A stretch of 7,191 nt of DNA from assembly GCA_027041035.1 (NCBI GenBank), contig JALULB010000313.1, positions 355 through 7,545 of the forward strand, written 5' to 3'. A model generated the notes under the pieces. That model did no database searches. It was given only the letters and a program-made list of their open reading frames with translations, and was not told the DNA's origin. Below, piece by piece: positions 1-5,870 of this stretch. The translations under genes and the position numbers were made by a program. Position 1 is the stretch's first letter, and each line of letters begins with the position of its first letter. This DNA is from Sedimenticola sp. GTDB lineage: Bacteria; Pseudomonadota; Gammaproteobacteria; Chromatiales; Chromatiaceae.

Positions 1-180
1 TATTTCAACGGCTTCGTCAGTGAGTTCAGCTTCGTCGGCGAGCGGGGCGAGTACGCCCATTACCAGGCGACCCTGCGCCCTTGGTACTGGCTGATGACGC
101 GCACTTCCGACAGCCGCATCTTTCAGTTCATGAAGGTGCCGGACATCATCCAGGCGGTGTTCGCCAGAAACGGGGGTTTC
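1..180 (+). pseudogene. vgrG: VgrG fragment (type VI secretion spike), both ends missing
   Basis: Reading frame 1 from the first base gives about 57 residues typical of the gp27-like N-terminal part of VgrG, the trimeric spike of type VI secretion: YFNGFVSEF, then YQATLRPWYWLMTRTSDSRI, then FQFMKVPDIIQAVF. In full-length VgrG this stretch lies before an 'RxxYxxQYxETDxxFxxRL' block. Here that block is absent. After VFARNG the frame runs on, open to a stop at 334-336, but it only reads the antisense of the dsrS 3' end. The homologous part therefore ends between about 170 and 183, at the dsrS stop codon. The gene lies tail to tail with dsrS. The 5' part is cut by the window edge, so whether it began as an intact gene is unknown. 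It looks like a truncated remnant, though an assembly chimera would look the same. The family call is from motif memory; the breakpoint is an inference. Confidence 0.75.
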
Positions 181-183
181 AGG
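164..183 (-). terminator. small hairpin directly after the dsrS stop codon
   Basis: On the minus strand the 20 bases right after the dsrS stop codon read CCTGAAAC-CCCC-GTTTCTGG. This is a five-base-pair stem (GAAAC/GTTTC) with a four-base loop, one A-A type mismatch and two further G-C pairs. No run of T follows, so it is not a convincing intrinsic terminator. It could stabilise the 3' end of the operon transcript. It also coincides with the end of the VgrG homology, so it may instead have arisen at the junction. Confidence 0.3.
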
Positions 184-1296
184 CTACTTGCCGCGCAGCT
201 TGGATACTTCGCCGAGAAACGGCTTCATCACCGGTTCCAGCTTGCGCCGCATCAGCGAGCCTATCGCCGAGGTTCCACGCAGCATTGGGCGCAATATGCC
301 GTAGCCGACACCGGACATCAGTCGCGCGCCGCGTAGTATGTTTTGCATGCCTTCGAGCTTGCGCAAGTCGGCGAGTTCCGGGTCGTTGCTTGACGGGTAG
401 TCTTCGGCATCCACCAGCAGCTCGTCCCATGTCAGGTCGGGATCACCCTGGGGACGAAACTCGGCGAAGTATTGCCGCACGGCGTCCAGCGTCAAGGTTA
501 CTGCCTCCTGGGTCGCTGGCTTCTTCAGTGCGAGTTGTATCGTCGCCAGGTAGGCCTGCCCGGTCGGAGACATCAGCTTGTCGATAAACGCAGCCAAGCG
601 GTTGCCATTTGCGGCCAGATCCCGTAATCCAGACTCAAGCGCATCGTGGTTCGGATGAGCCGCGACCTCGACCGGGATGTCGTCCGGCAGCGCATGCAGA
701 AAACCGACGTAGTAGGCTGGTTTGCGCGCGGCGCGTTTCCATACCTCGGCATGTAGCGCCTTGTCGAGCAGACCAGGCTGGAGTATCAGCTTGACCGTTT
801 CGACCATGACTTCCACCTCGGTTTCGAATGGCAGGTGCTCATATAGGTAGGCGGCGAGAATCGGCCCCATGTCGCCACCGGCTATACGCGCGGTCGACAG
901 CATGCGGCGCGCGTTGTCCGCGTCCTCCATTGCCCACCAGGCCCGGCGAGCGAGTTCGTTGGTCATTCCGGGCGCGCACACCGCCGCGACCACGGCTTCA
1001 GGCTCGCCAAGCAGCAGCAGTTCTTCCAGACTTTCGTCGCGCATCTGTCCCATGCGGGTCCAACGTTGCAGGTACACCGGGTAACCGCCGGGAGAACCGA
1101 GCACGTGGCCGGAGAGCAGTTCCTTCACGCTGCGAATATACTGTTCCTCGCGACAATTTGGGTTTAACTGGATGTGCATTTCGCCATCCGCCGCGAGGCC
1201 ATGCACGATCAAGCGGGATTCGTCGATGCGAATCGCCTGGGGTTTGTTCGCCAGCAGGACGTTCAGGCGCAGGGCATCTTCAGGGGTGAGTTGCAT
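184..1296 (-). CDS. dsrS: DsrS, cytoplasmic protein of the dsr operon, function unclear
   Basis: A 370-residue protein starting MQLTPEDALRLNVLLANKP and ending in a basic KLRGK tail. It is assigned to DsrS by its place as the last gene after dsrN and dsrR and by general resemblance to DsrS. No cofactor motif, signal peptide or membrane segment is visible, and its two cysteines are isolated. The middle and C-terminal parts look largely helical, and a glycine-containing region near residues 330-350 (GVGYGILRPMLRG) is moderately hydrophobic. In A. vinosum DsrS is reported to be needed for full sulfur oxidation, possibly through control of dsr expression; nothing in the sequence shows a mechanism. 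The start lies 36 bases after dsrR. The bases before the ATG (CTGGCTGTATCC) hold no clear Shine-Dalgarno sequence, so translation may depend on coupling to dsrR. The stop is TAG, next to the VgrG remnant. The C-terminal end should be compared with homologues in case the junction altered it. Confidence 0.85.
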   Translation of the reverse strand: MQLTPEDALRLNVLLANKPQAIRIDESRLIVHGLAADGEMHIQLNPNCREEQYIRSVKELLSGHVLGSPGGYPVYLQRWTRMGQMRDESLEELLLLGEPEAVVAAVCAPGMTNELARRAWWAMEDADNARRMLSTARIAGGDMGPILAAYLYEHLPFETEVEVMVETVKLILQPGLLDKALHAEVWKRAARKPAYYVGFLHALPDDIPVEVAAHPNHDALESGLRDLAANGNRLAAFIDKLMSPTGQAYLATIQLALKKPATQEAVTLTLDAVRQYFAEFRPQGDPDLTWDELLVDAEDYPSSNDPELADLRKLEGMQNILRGARLMSGVGYGILRPMLRGTSAIGSLMRRKLEPVMKPFLGEVSKLRGK

Positions 1297-1332
1297 GGAT
1301 ACAGCCAGGGAAGGAAAGGCCGTGAGCGGCGA

Positions 1333-1644
1333 TCAGTCGGCGGGAGAGAAGTTGGCATCCTGAGGGTTGATAAAGATGAACTGCACCTCGTCACTGTCGT
1401 CGAGCTTGGCGAAGTCCAGTACTGCGGTATCCAGCAACGGTACATATTCCGGCGCCATGACGATGGTTATGTCGGATGATTCGACACGGATATCATCCTC
1501 GCTGGGTTCGTCGAAGCCCATCGCGTACTCGATGGAGCCATCGTCTTTCTTGCGTGCCGCCAGCCGAAGCGCCATGCCTTCCGTGCCGCTCTGAAGCGCC
1601 GCTACCTTGACCTGTGCCGCAGCCTCTGCCGTTAACTTGAACAT
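1333..1644 (-). CDS. dsrR: DsrR, A-type (IscA-like) protein without iron-sulfur cysteines
   Basis: A 103-residue protein, MFKLTAEAAAQVKVAA..., with the A-type scaffold fold signature: an N-terminal helix, a central LRLAARK strand, an EYAMGFDEPSEDD segment, and a hydrophobic stretch VPLLDTAVLDF that matches the 'LxGxxIDF' part of IscA. The protein contains no cysteine at all, so the one central and two C-terminal cysteines that bind iron or [Fe-S] in IscA, SufA and ErpA are missing. The C-terminus (FINPQDANFSPAD) replaces the usual CGCGxSF motif. Loss of these cysteines is a known feature of DsrR, which is thought to act on Dsr proteins by a route other than cluster donation, possibly after transcription. 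The frame stays open upstream to an ATG at 1788, but the chosen start has an AGAGGA ribosome site and gives the normal family length. It sits 270 bases after dsrN and 36 before dsrS. Confidence 0.93.
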   Translation of the reverse strand: MFKLTAEAAAQVKVAALQSGTEGMALRLAARKKDDGSIEYAMGFDEPSEDDIRVESSDITIVMAPEYVPLLDTAVLDFAKLDDSDEVQFIFINPQDANFSPAD

Positions 1645-1652
1645 CTCTGAAT

Positions 1653-1658
1653 TCCTCT
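1653..1658 (-). promoter_or_regulatory. ribosome binding site of dsrR
   Basis: AGAGGA on the minus strand, eight bases before the ATG at 1644. It decides the dsrR start in favour of MFKLT over the in-frame ATG 48 codons upstream, whose extra residues resemble nothing in the family. Confidence 0.75.
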
Positions 1659-1675
1659 TAAGCGGATATTGCGAG

Positions 1676-1687
1676 CCAGGCGCCTGG
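1676..1687. repeat. 12-bp perfect palindrome upstream of dsrR
   Basis: CCAGGCGCCTGG equals its own reverse complement. It lies 31 bases before the dsrR start codon, between two hexamers that weakly resemble -35 and -10 boxes. It could be an operator, but one copy of this length can occur by chance in GC-rich DNA. Confidence 0.4.
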
Positions 1688-1914
1688 ATGCAACGATTTG
1701 TGTAGCCCCACCATCCGAACCGCGGATTCCAGCGAATCTCACTTTTTCGCCCGATACCGCATTGTGCGCGTCGTGTGGAACGCTCCACGCCCCCCAGTAT
1801 CTAGCCTCGGACGAAATAGCATGCGCGCGAACCCGACGTTTGGTTGACGAAGGCGATGTCTGAGCCGTATCGATTCGGGAACGGAAAAGATCCAAACATC
1901 CGTGGACCGTTTGT

Positions 1915-3327
1915 TCACGCCATTCTATCATTACCCACGCTACGTTTTTCCACTGAATCCGCGACGAATTTTACAAATCGTTCCACCCAGCGATTGTCAC
2001 CGACGTTGCGCATGTGTGTGTAACTGGCGAGCAGATTACGGTAACGAATGCCGTCATTCCGCCCATCGACACCGGTGCCTCTCTCGACCCGATAAGCCCA
2101 ATGGGTCGGGATCTCCAGCGGTGTGATTCTGGAGTAATGGAACTCGTGCGCGCAAATCTCGCCCGTGGCATTGCCATCCACCGCGGGCCAGGGAAAATCC
2201 GGGGTCTCGCGCAGACGAACATAACCCCGTCCCTGTGGTTTTTCCTCCACCACCGTATCGGCGGGAATCACCCCGACCATATCCCCGTACTTGTCCTTCC
2301 AGCGTATCGAGCGGGTAAGATACATCAGGCCGCCGCATTCAGCATAGACGGGATAGTCAGCTTCGACATAGCGCCGGATCTCCGAACGCATTGCCGAGTT
2401 GGCCGACAAGCCTTCAATCCGGGTTTCAGGAAAGCCGCCACCAATGAACAGGCCATCGACATCGGGCAGGCGGCGATCCCGCAGAGGACTGAACGGTATC
2501 AGTTCCGCACCGCAGCGCCGGAATACATCCAGATCGCTCTGATAGTAAAAACCGAAAGCGTCATCCTGGGCGATACCAATGCTCACCGGTCGAGTGACGG
2601 AAAAACGAGGCGGCGGGGTATTTTGGGCTGGGCGACCGAGGTCGGGAGCAGTCGCGGCGATATCGAGTAGCGAGTCGAGATCGACCTGGGTTTCGACAAC
2701 GTCGCGGATTCGCGCGATGGTATCGGACGCGGCGGCGGATTCGTTGCTCGGCATCAGGCCGAGGTGGCGCTCGACTATCTCCAGATCCGGGGAATTGGCC
2801 ACCGCGCCGACGACTTTTACATCCGTATAGTGCTCGATGACCCGCCTTAATTTGGCCTCGTGCCGGCTACCACCAACACGATTCAAGATGACGCCCGCCA
2901 GACGAATACCCGGTTCGAAAGCCTGATAACCGAGGATGAGCGGCGCTATCCCTCGCGTCATGCCCTTTGTGCATAAAACCAGTACTACTGGCGCGTCGAT
3001 CATCTTGGCCAATGCTGCGTTACTATTGGAACCGTCGAGATCAAGGCCGTCGTAAAGCCCCTTGTTGCCTTCGATCAGACCGATATCCGCAGCCGTTTGC
3101 TTGCGCTGAAACGAAGCGAGCATCTCGTCGGATGGCGTGGTGAAGAAGTCCAGGTTCTCGCATCCCCGCCCCGCCGCCGCCGCGAGCCACAAGGGATCGA
3201 TATAATCCGGCCCCTTCTTGTAGGGCTGGACGCGCAGTCCACGGGCATGAAGCGCGGCACACAACCCGATAGACAGGGTTGTCTTACCAGATGATTTATG
3301 CGCGGCGGAGATAAACAGATAAGGCAT
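1915..3327 (-). CDS. dsrN: DsrN, siroheme amidase (CobB/CbiA-type glutamine amidotransferase)
   Basis: A 470-residue protein of the cobyrinic acid a,c-diamide synthase family. The N-terminal ATP-binding domain has a P-loop variant SSGKTT (residues 12-17), YKKGPDYIDP (36-45) and EGNKGLYDG (86-94). The C-terminal class I glutamine amidotransferase domain has GGGFPE (296-301), the nucleophile C331 in YAECGGLMYL, and HEFHYS (394-399) supplying the likely catalytic histidine. In this family glutamine ammonia is used with ATP to amidate carboxylates of a tetrapyrrole. Since the gene sits in a dsr operon, the substrate is inferred to be siroheme, giving the siro(heme)amide of DsrAB, as shown for A. 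vinosum DsrN; a cobalamin-pathway role (CobB/CbiA) is less likely. All expected catalytic motifs are intact and the length is normal. The start ATG has a GGGAGT ribosome site (3333-3338), five bases away. A strong hairpin lies just upstream, in the gap after dsrP. Confidence 0.94.
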   Translation of the reverse strand: MPYLFISAAHKSSGKTTLSIGLCAALHARGLRVQPYKKGPDYIDPLWLAAAAGRGCENLDFFTTPSDEMLASFQRKQTAADIGLIEGNKGLYDGLDLDGSNSNAALAKMIDAPVVLVLCTKGMTRGIAPLILGYQAFEPGIRLAGVILNRVGGSRHEAKLRRVIEHYTDVKVVGAVANSPDLEIVERHLGLMPSNESAAASDTIARIRDVVETQVDLDSLLDIAATAPDLGRPAQNTPPPRFSVTRPVSIGIAQDDAFGFYYQSDLDVFRRCGAELIPFSPLRDRRLPDVDGLFIGGGFPETRIEGLSANSAMRSEIRRYVEADYPVYAECGGLMYLTRSIRWKDKYGDMVGVIPADTVVEEKPQGRGYVRLRETPDFPWPAVDGNATGEICAHEFHYSRITPLEIPTHWAYRVERGTGVDGRNDGIRYRNLLASYTHMRNVGDNRWVERFVKFVADSVEKRSVGNDRMA

Positions 3328-3345
3328 CGATTACTCCCGTAGAAA

Positions 3346-3379
3346 CGACAAAGCCCAATCAAACGATTGGGCTTTGTCG
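3346..3379 (-). terminator. perfect 15-bp hairpin between dsrP and dsrN (attenuator or mRNA-processing element)
   Basis: CGACAAAGCCCAATC at 3346-3360 and GATTGGGCTTTGTCG at 3365-3379 are exact reverse complements separated by a four-base loop (AAAC; GTTT on the minus strand). Transcribed leftward, the stem ends in TTTGTCG followed by TTTC, so the downstream tract is T-rich only in part. This resembles a weak intrinsic terminator or attenuator. The 5' stem base is 17 bases after the dsrP stop, and the 3' base is seven bases before the dsrN ribosome site, which it leaves free. It could reduce expression of dsrNRS relative to dsrLJOP, or protect a processed transcript end. Confidence 0.7.
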
Positions 3380-3396
3380 AGTCAAGGGATCAGTGA

Positions 3397-4629
3397 TCAG
3401 CCGTCGGCTTTCACCCCGGCATGGGGGTCCAGCGCCCGGTCGGAAAGATCCGTGGGCAAAAACTTCAGCATCCTGACGCCGATGGTCGTCGCCAGTATGG
3501 CCATGGAGAAGCCACCAACTCCGAGAAGAATCTCCGGCATGGATGGAGAATAATACAATGCCGCGCCATTCACTCCATCATAGAAACCTGAAGCGATGAT
3601 CGTCTTGCCGGGAAACATCTCCAGTGGATAAGCCTGCCCGCCGATGATAAGGACATACATCGCCGCCAAGCCACCGACCACCACCATCGCCGCCGCGCCA
3701 GAAAGCCAACCCTTCGACTTGCTCAGTACGGGATGAATGATGATCGCGATCGGCAAAAGCATACCGATCGCAACCTGCCCCACCCAGAACAGCACCGTAT
3801 AGATGCCACCATCGCGCAGAATGAATGCCTCGACACCGTGATATTTGGTGCCATACAGCTTGGTCAGATGGTAAGTCAGCAGCAACAATGCCACGCCGGC
3901 AAGGAAAATACCGAGTACGTTCTTCATCCTGAAGAGTAACTTGTCGCCAAGCTCCCGATTGTCCTGATCGAATGCGAAAAACAGAAACAGCATGAAGATC
4001 GCCAATCCGAACGCAAATGAATAAACGATGAACAGCGGCGCGAGTATCGCCGTATCGTAGGCTTGACGCGCGACCAGGAAACCGAAGATAGAGCCGGTAC
4101 CGGTGGTCAGTATCAAGCGCCAGATGCCACCCAGCACGCCGACCGAGAAATAGTACTTTTTCGCTTTCGGCTCCATCATCGTATACAAATAGGCTGCGAC
4201 AATAACGAAGAAACCGTTATACAGCAGGATATTCCAGGCGAAGATAGATTTAAAATTGTAGGTCGTCATGGCGACCATCAGACGATCGGCACGACCGAGA
4301 TCCAGCACCAACACGAGCAAACCGCCAGCCAGTAGTGAAATGGCCAACAGCCCGGATAACCTGCCCAGCGGCTTGAAGGGTTTCTTGCCGAACACCGTGC
4401 CAATTGTCGCGACATTCAGCGCACCCGACGCGGCAACGATCAAGAACACAGCGAAGACATGCGGCATGCCCCAGATGATCTGGTTATTCATGCCCGTCAC
4501 CCAGTGGCCTTCATGCTCCATGTAGATCGCAGCAATCAGGCCAATACCTACGATGGCGGCCAATACAGCGAACACAGCCCAATATCTCGAGCTTGGAACC
4601 GTCCACTCTCTAAAGTGAATCTTTTTCAT
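3397..4629 (-). CDS. dsrP: DsrP, NrfD/PsrC-type integral membrane subunit of DsrMKJOP
   Basis: A 410-residue, highly hydrophobic protein of the NrfD/PsrC family. About ten membrane segments can be picked out by eye, near residues 17-36, 53-75, 90-110, 130-150, 160-182, 193-220, 236-254, 275-298, 309-330 and 365-386. The protein is thought to exchange electrons with the quinone pool and pass them to or from the iron-sulfur protein DsrO, its gene neighbour, inside the DsrMKJOP complex. A WGMPHVFAVFLIVAASGALN segment in helix 2 and a YNFKSIFAWNILLYNGF segment before helix 4 are typical of DsrP. The C-terminus is hydrophilic and cytoplasmic or periplasmic; its side was not determined. The gene starts 21 bases after dsrO with a GGGAGT ribosome site (4637-4642), seven bases before the ATG. 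No frameshift is seen. PsrC or HybB would be alternatives by fold, but the neighbours settle DsrP. Confidence 0.95.
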   Translation of the reverse strand: MKKIHFREWTVPSSRYWAVFAVLAAIVGIGLIAAIYMEHEGHWVTGMNNQIIWGMPHVFAVFLIVAASGALNVATIGTVFGKKPFKPLGRLSGLLAISLLAGGLLVLVLDLGRADRLMVAMTTYNFKSIFAWNILLYNGFFVIVAAYLYTMMEPKAKKYYFSVGVLGGIWRLILTTGTGSIFGFLVARQAYDTAILAPLFIVYSFAFGLAIFMLFLFFAFDQDNRELGDKLLFRMKNVLGIFLAGVALLLLTYHLTKLYGTKYHGVEAFILRDGGIYTVLFWVGQVAIGMLLPIAIIIHPVLSKSKGWLSGAAAMVVVGGLAAMYVLIIGGQAYPLEMFPGKTIIASGFYDGVNGAALYYSPSMPEILLGVGGFSMAILATTIGVRMLKFLPTDLSDRALDPHAGVKADG

Positions 4630-4650
4630 TCAAACTACTCCCAAACCGTA

Positions 4651-5421
4651 TCAGACGCCGGAATAACGCACGCCGGTATTCAACTGTAGATCGGCCCTGA
4701 GCTGCCGGGATTTCACGGAATCCAGTGCCTTGGAGACCGCGCTGTTCTTGTCTTTCAAATCGCCGAAAGCAATCGCCTGGTGCTTACATGCGTCTTGGCA
4801 GGCCGTGGTGGTTTCGCCTCGATCAAGGCGGTGCACGCAGAAGTTACAGCTCTCGACACAGCCCTTGCCACGCGGGGCGTGCGTCGGTTTGACCTCGATC
4901 TCTTCATGAATGAAAGAACGCGCCTTATAGGGACAAGCCATCATGCAATAGCGGCAGCCAATACAGATATGCCGATCCACCATGACAATGCCATCGGCGC
5001 GACGGAAAGAGGCGCCCGTCGGACAGACATCCGCGCAGGGTGGCTCTTCGCAATGCTGACACATCATCGGCAGCGAGGTGATCTGTCCTGTCAGGTTGTC
5101 TTGCAGCTGAATCTGGCGAATCCAGCGAGGTCGTTGCCGATCCCAATTCTCCGGATCGGCGCCCTCGGGCATGGTCACCATATCCAAGCCATTCTCTTTC
5201 TCGCAGGCTTGAACACAATCGTTACAACCATCGGCGCATTTACTCGTGTCGATCAGCATGCCCCAGCGAACGGCGTCCGTTACCGGTTCATCCGGATCGC
5301 GCGTACGCGCGCTTGCATGCAGAACGACGCCAGGCGCAACCAACGTAGTCGCTACCGCGGCACCGGCCTTCCCGAGAAACGAACGACGATTCGGATTGAT
5401 CGACTCGTTACTGTTACTCAT
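4651..5421 (-). CDS. dsrO: DsrO, Tat-exported [4Fe-4S] ferredoxin-like subunit of DsrMKJOP
   Basis: A 256-residue periplasmic electron-transfer protein. The N-terminus has a twin-arginine signal (NRRSFLGKAG, residues 11-20) and then a hydrophobic stretch ending ASA near residue 38. Seventeen cysteines follow in four groups: C62/66/69/73, C121/124/129/133 (CQHCEEPPCADVCP), C153/156/159/163 (CIGCRYCMMACP) and C188/192/195 with C208/212. This is the arrangement of DMSO-reductase-type (DmsB/PsrB-like) subunits, which hold four [4Fe-4S] clusters. It should relay electrons between the haem protein DsrJ and the membrane protein DsrP, its two neighbours. The frame is open to an ATG at 5496, but that would overlap dsrJ and put 25 residues ahead of the signal peptide. 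The ATG at 5421 has a good ribosome site and a normal Tat leader. The gap to dsrJ is 23 bases. The family role is established; the cluster count is inferred from the cysteines. Confidence 0.95.
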   Translation of the reverse strand: MSNSNESINPNRRSFLGKAGAAVATTLVAPGVVLHASARTRDPDEPVTDAVRWGMLIDTSKCADGCNDCVQACEKENGLDMVTMPEGADPENWDRQRPRWIRQIQLQDNLTGQITSLPMMCQHCEEPPCADVCPTGASFRRADGIVMVDRHICIGCRYCMMACPYKARSFIHEEIEVKPTHAPRGKGCVESCNFCVHRLDRGETTTACQDACKHQAIAFGDLKDKNSAVSKALDSVKSRQLRADLQLNTGVRYSGV

Positions 5422-5430
5422 ATCGCTTGA

Positions 5431-5436
5431 ACCTCT
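5431..5436 (-). promoter_or_regulatory. ribosome binding site of dsrO
   Basis: AGAGGT on the minus strand, nine bases before the ATG at 5421. It supports the start that gives a normal twin-arginine leader instead of the longer one that would overlap the end of dsrJ. Confidence 0.75.
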
Positions 5437-5444
5437 TCTCACCG

Positions 5445-5858
5445 TCACTTGTGGGCGGACGCCGGTGTCGGAACCGTTGCGTGGCATTGAAAGCACGTCA
5501 ATGAGACACCGACGTAGTCATGACAGCTATCGCAAAACTGGCCTTCCGCGTTCACCGGCACTTCCCTGCCGCCATCGCCACGAGCCACATGACAATCGAT
5601 ACATGCAGCGAGACTGTATTTTTTGCTGCGAATACCTTCATGTACGGTCTTGTCGCGCTGATGCAGAATCAATTCCATATGGTGTCTGCGCATGTAGGGC
5701 GTTGGCTCGACGCACTGGGACGGTTGAATACTGGCCGCCTTGGAACCCGGTGCGAGAGCACCTACCTTGGAATCGGCCAGCGCCTGCCCACCAATAGCCA
5801 GCATAAACCCGACTGACAACACGGCAAACCAAGTACGCCTTATGACGGATGTGAACAT
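5445..5858 (-). CDS. dsrJ: DsrJ, periplasmic triheme cytochrome c of DsrMKJOP
   Basis: A 137-residue protein with an N-terminal hydrophobic segment (about residues 9-28, after RR at 7-8, ending QALADS) that serves as a Sec signal peptide or membrane anchor. Three haem c sites are present: CIDCH (86-90), CDSCH (109-113) and CFQCH (122-126). A fourth cysteine, C49, lies in SQCVEPTPYMRRHHMELI, the conserved DsrJ segment. In A. vinosum DsrJ the matching cysteine is an unusual distal ligand to one haem, giving His/Cys coordination, and it matters for sulfur oxidation. The protein is expected to face the periplasm and to interact with DsrO. The start is 12 bases after the dsrL stop, with a GGGGGT-like weak ribosome site in that space. 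Length and motif order are normal for the family, and no defect is visible. Confidence 0.96.
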   Translation of the reverse strand: MFTSVIRRTWFAVLSVGFMLAIGGQALADSKVGALAPGSKAASIQPSQCVEPTPYMRRHHMELILHQRDKTVHEGIRSKKYSLAACIDCHVARGDGGREVPVNAEGQFCDSCHDYVGVSLTCFQCHATVPTPASAHK

Positions 5859-5870
5859 CGGGACCCCCGT

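Larger units (their letters stand above)
1645..1914 (-). other. 270-base gap between dsrN and dsrR, with palindrome and weak promoter-like bases
   Basis: No protein of known type is seen here, and it is by far the longest gap in the block. A perfect 12-bp palindrome, CCAGGCGCCTGG, lies at 1676-1687. On the minus strand it is flanked by TTGCAT (1688-1693) and AATATC (1665-1670), which are 17 bases apart and would be a poor sigma-70 pair (about three of six bases each). A short imperfect hairpin (GTGGA-ACGC-TCCAC) lies at 1775-1788. Just after dsrN a CAAAC...GTTTG repeat is present but weak, with no T run. The gap could hold an internal promoter for dsrRS or a decayed gene. Both are guesses. 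Confidence 0.4.

Noticed and set aside
81..587. Plus-strand open frame of 168 codons overlapping vgrG and dsrS
   Set aside because: It is in a different frame from the VgrG residues, is rich in R, P and S, and is antisense to dsrS for most of its length.
1645..1788. Upstream extension of dsrR by 48 codons to the ATG at 1788
   Set aside because: The extra residues look like no A-type protein and contain a random mix of W, R and P. The later ATG has a good ribosome site and gives the family length.
2014..2670. Plus-strand open frame of 218 codons opposite dsrN
   Set aside because: It is antisense to the amidotransferase domain, which has intact catalytic motifs, and has no recognisable domain of its own.
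4780..5430. Plus-strand open frame of 216 codons opposite dsrO
   Set aside because: It is antisense to a well-supported ferredoxin-type gene, has no recognisable domain, and arises from high-GC codon use on the other strand.
5422..5496. Longer start for dsrO at 5496
   Set aside because: It overlaps the end of dsrJ and adds 25 residues before the twin-arginine leader. The ATG at 5421 has an AGAGGT site at proper spacing.
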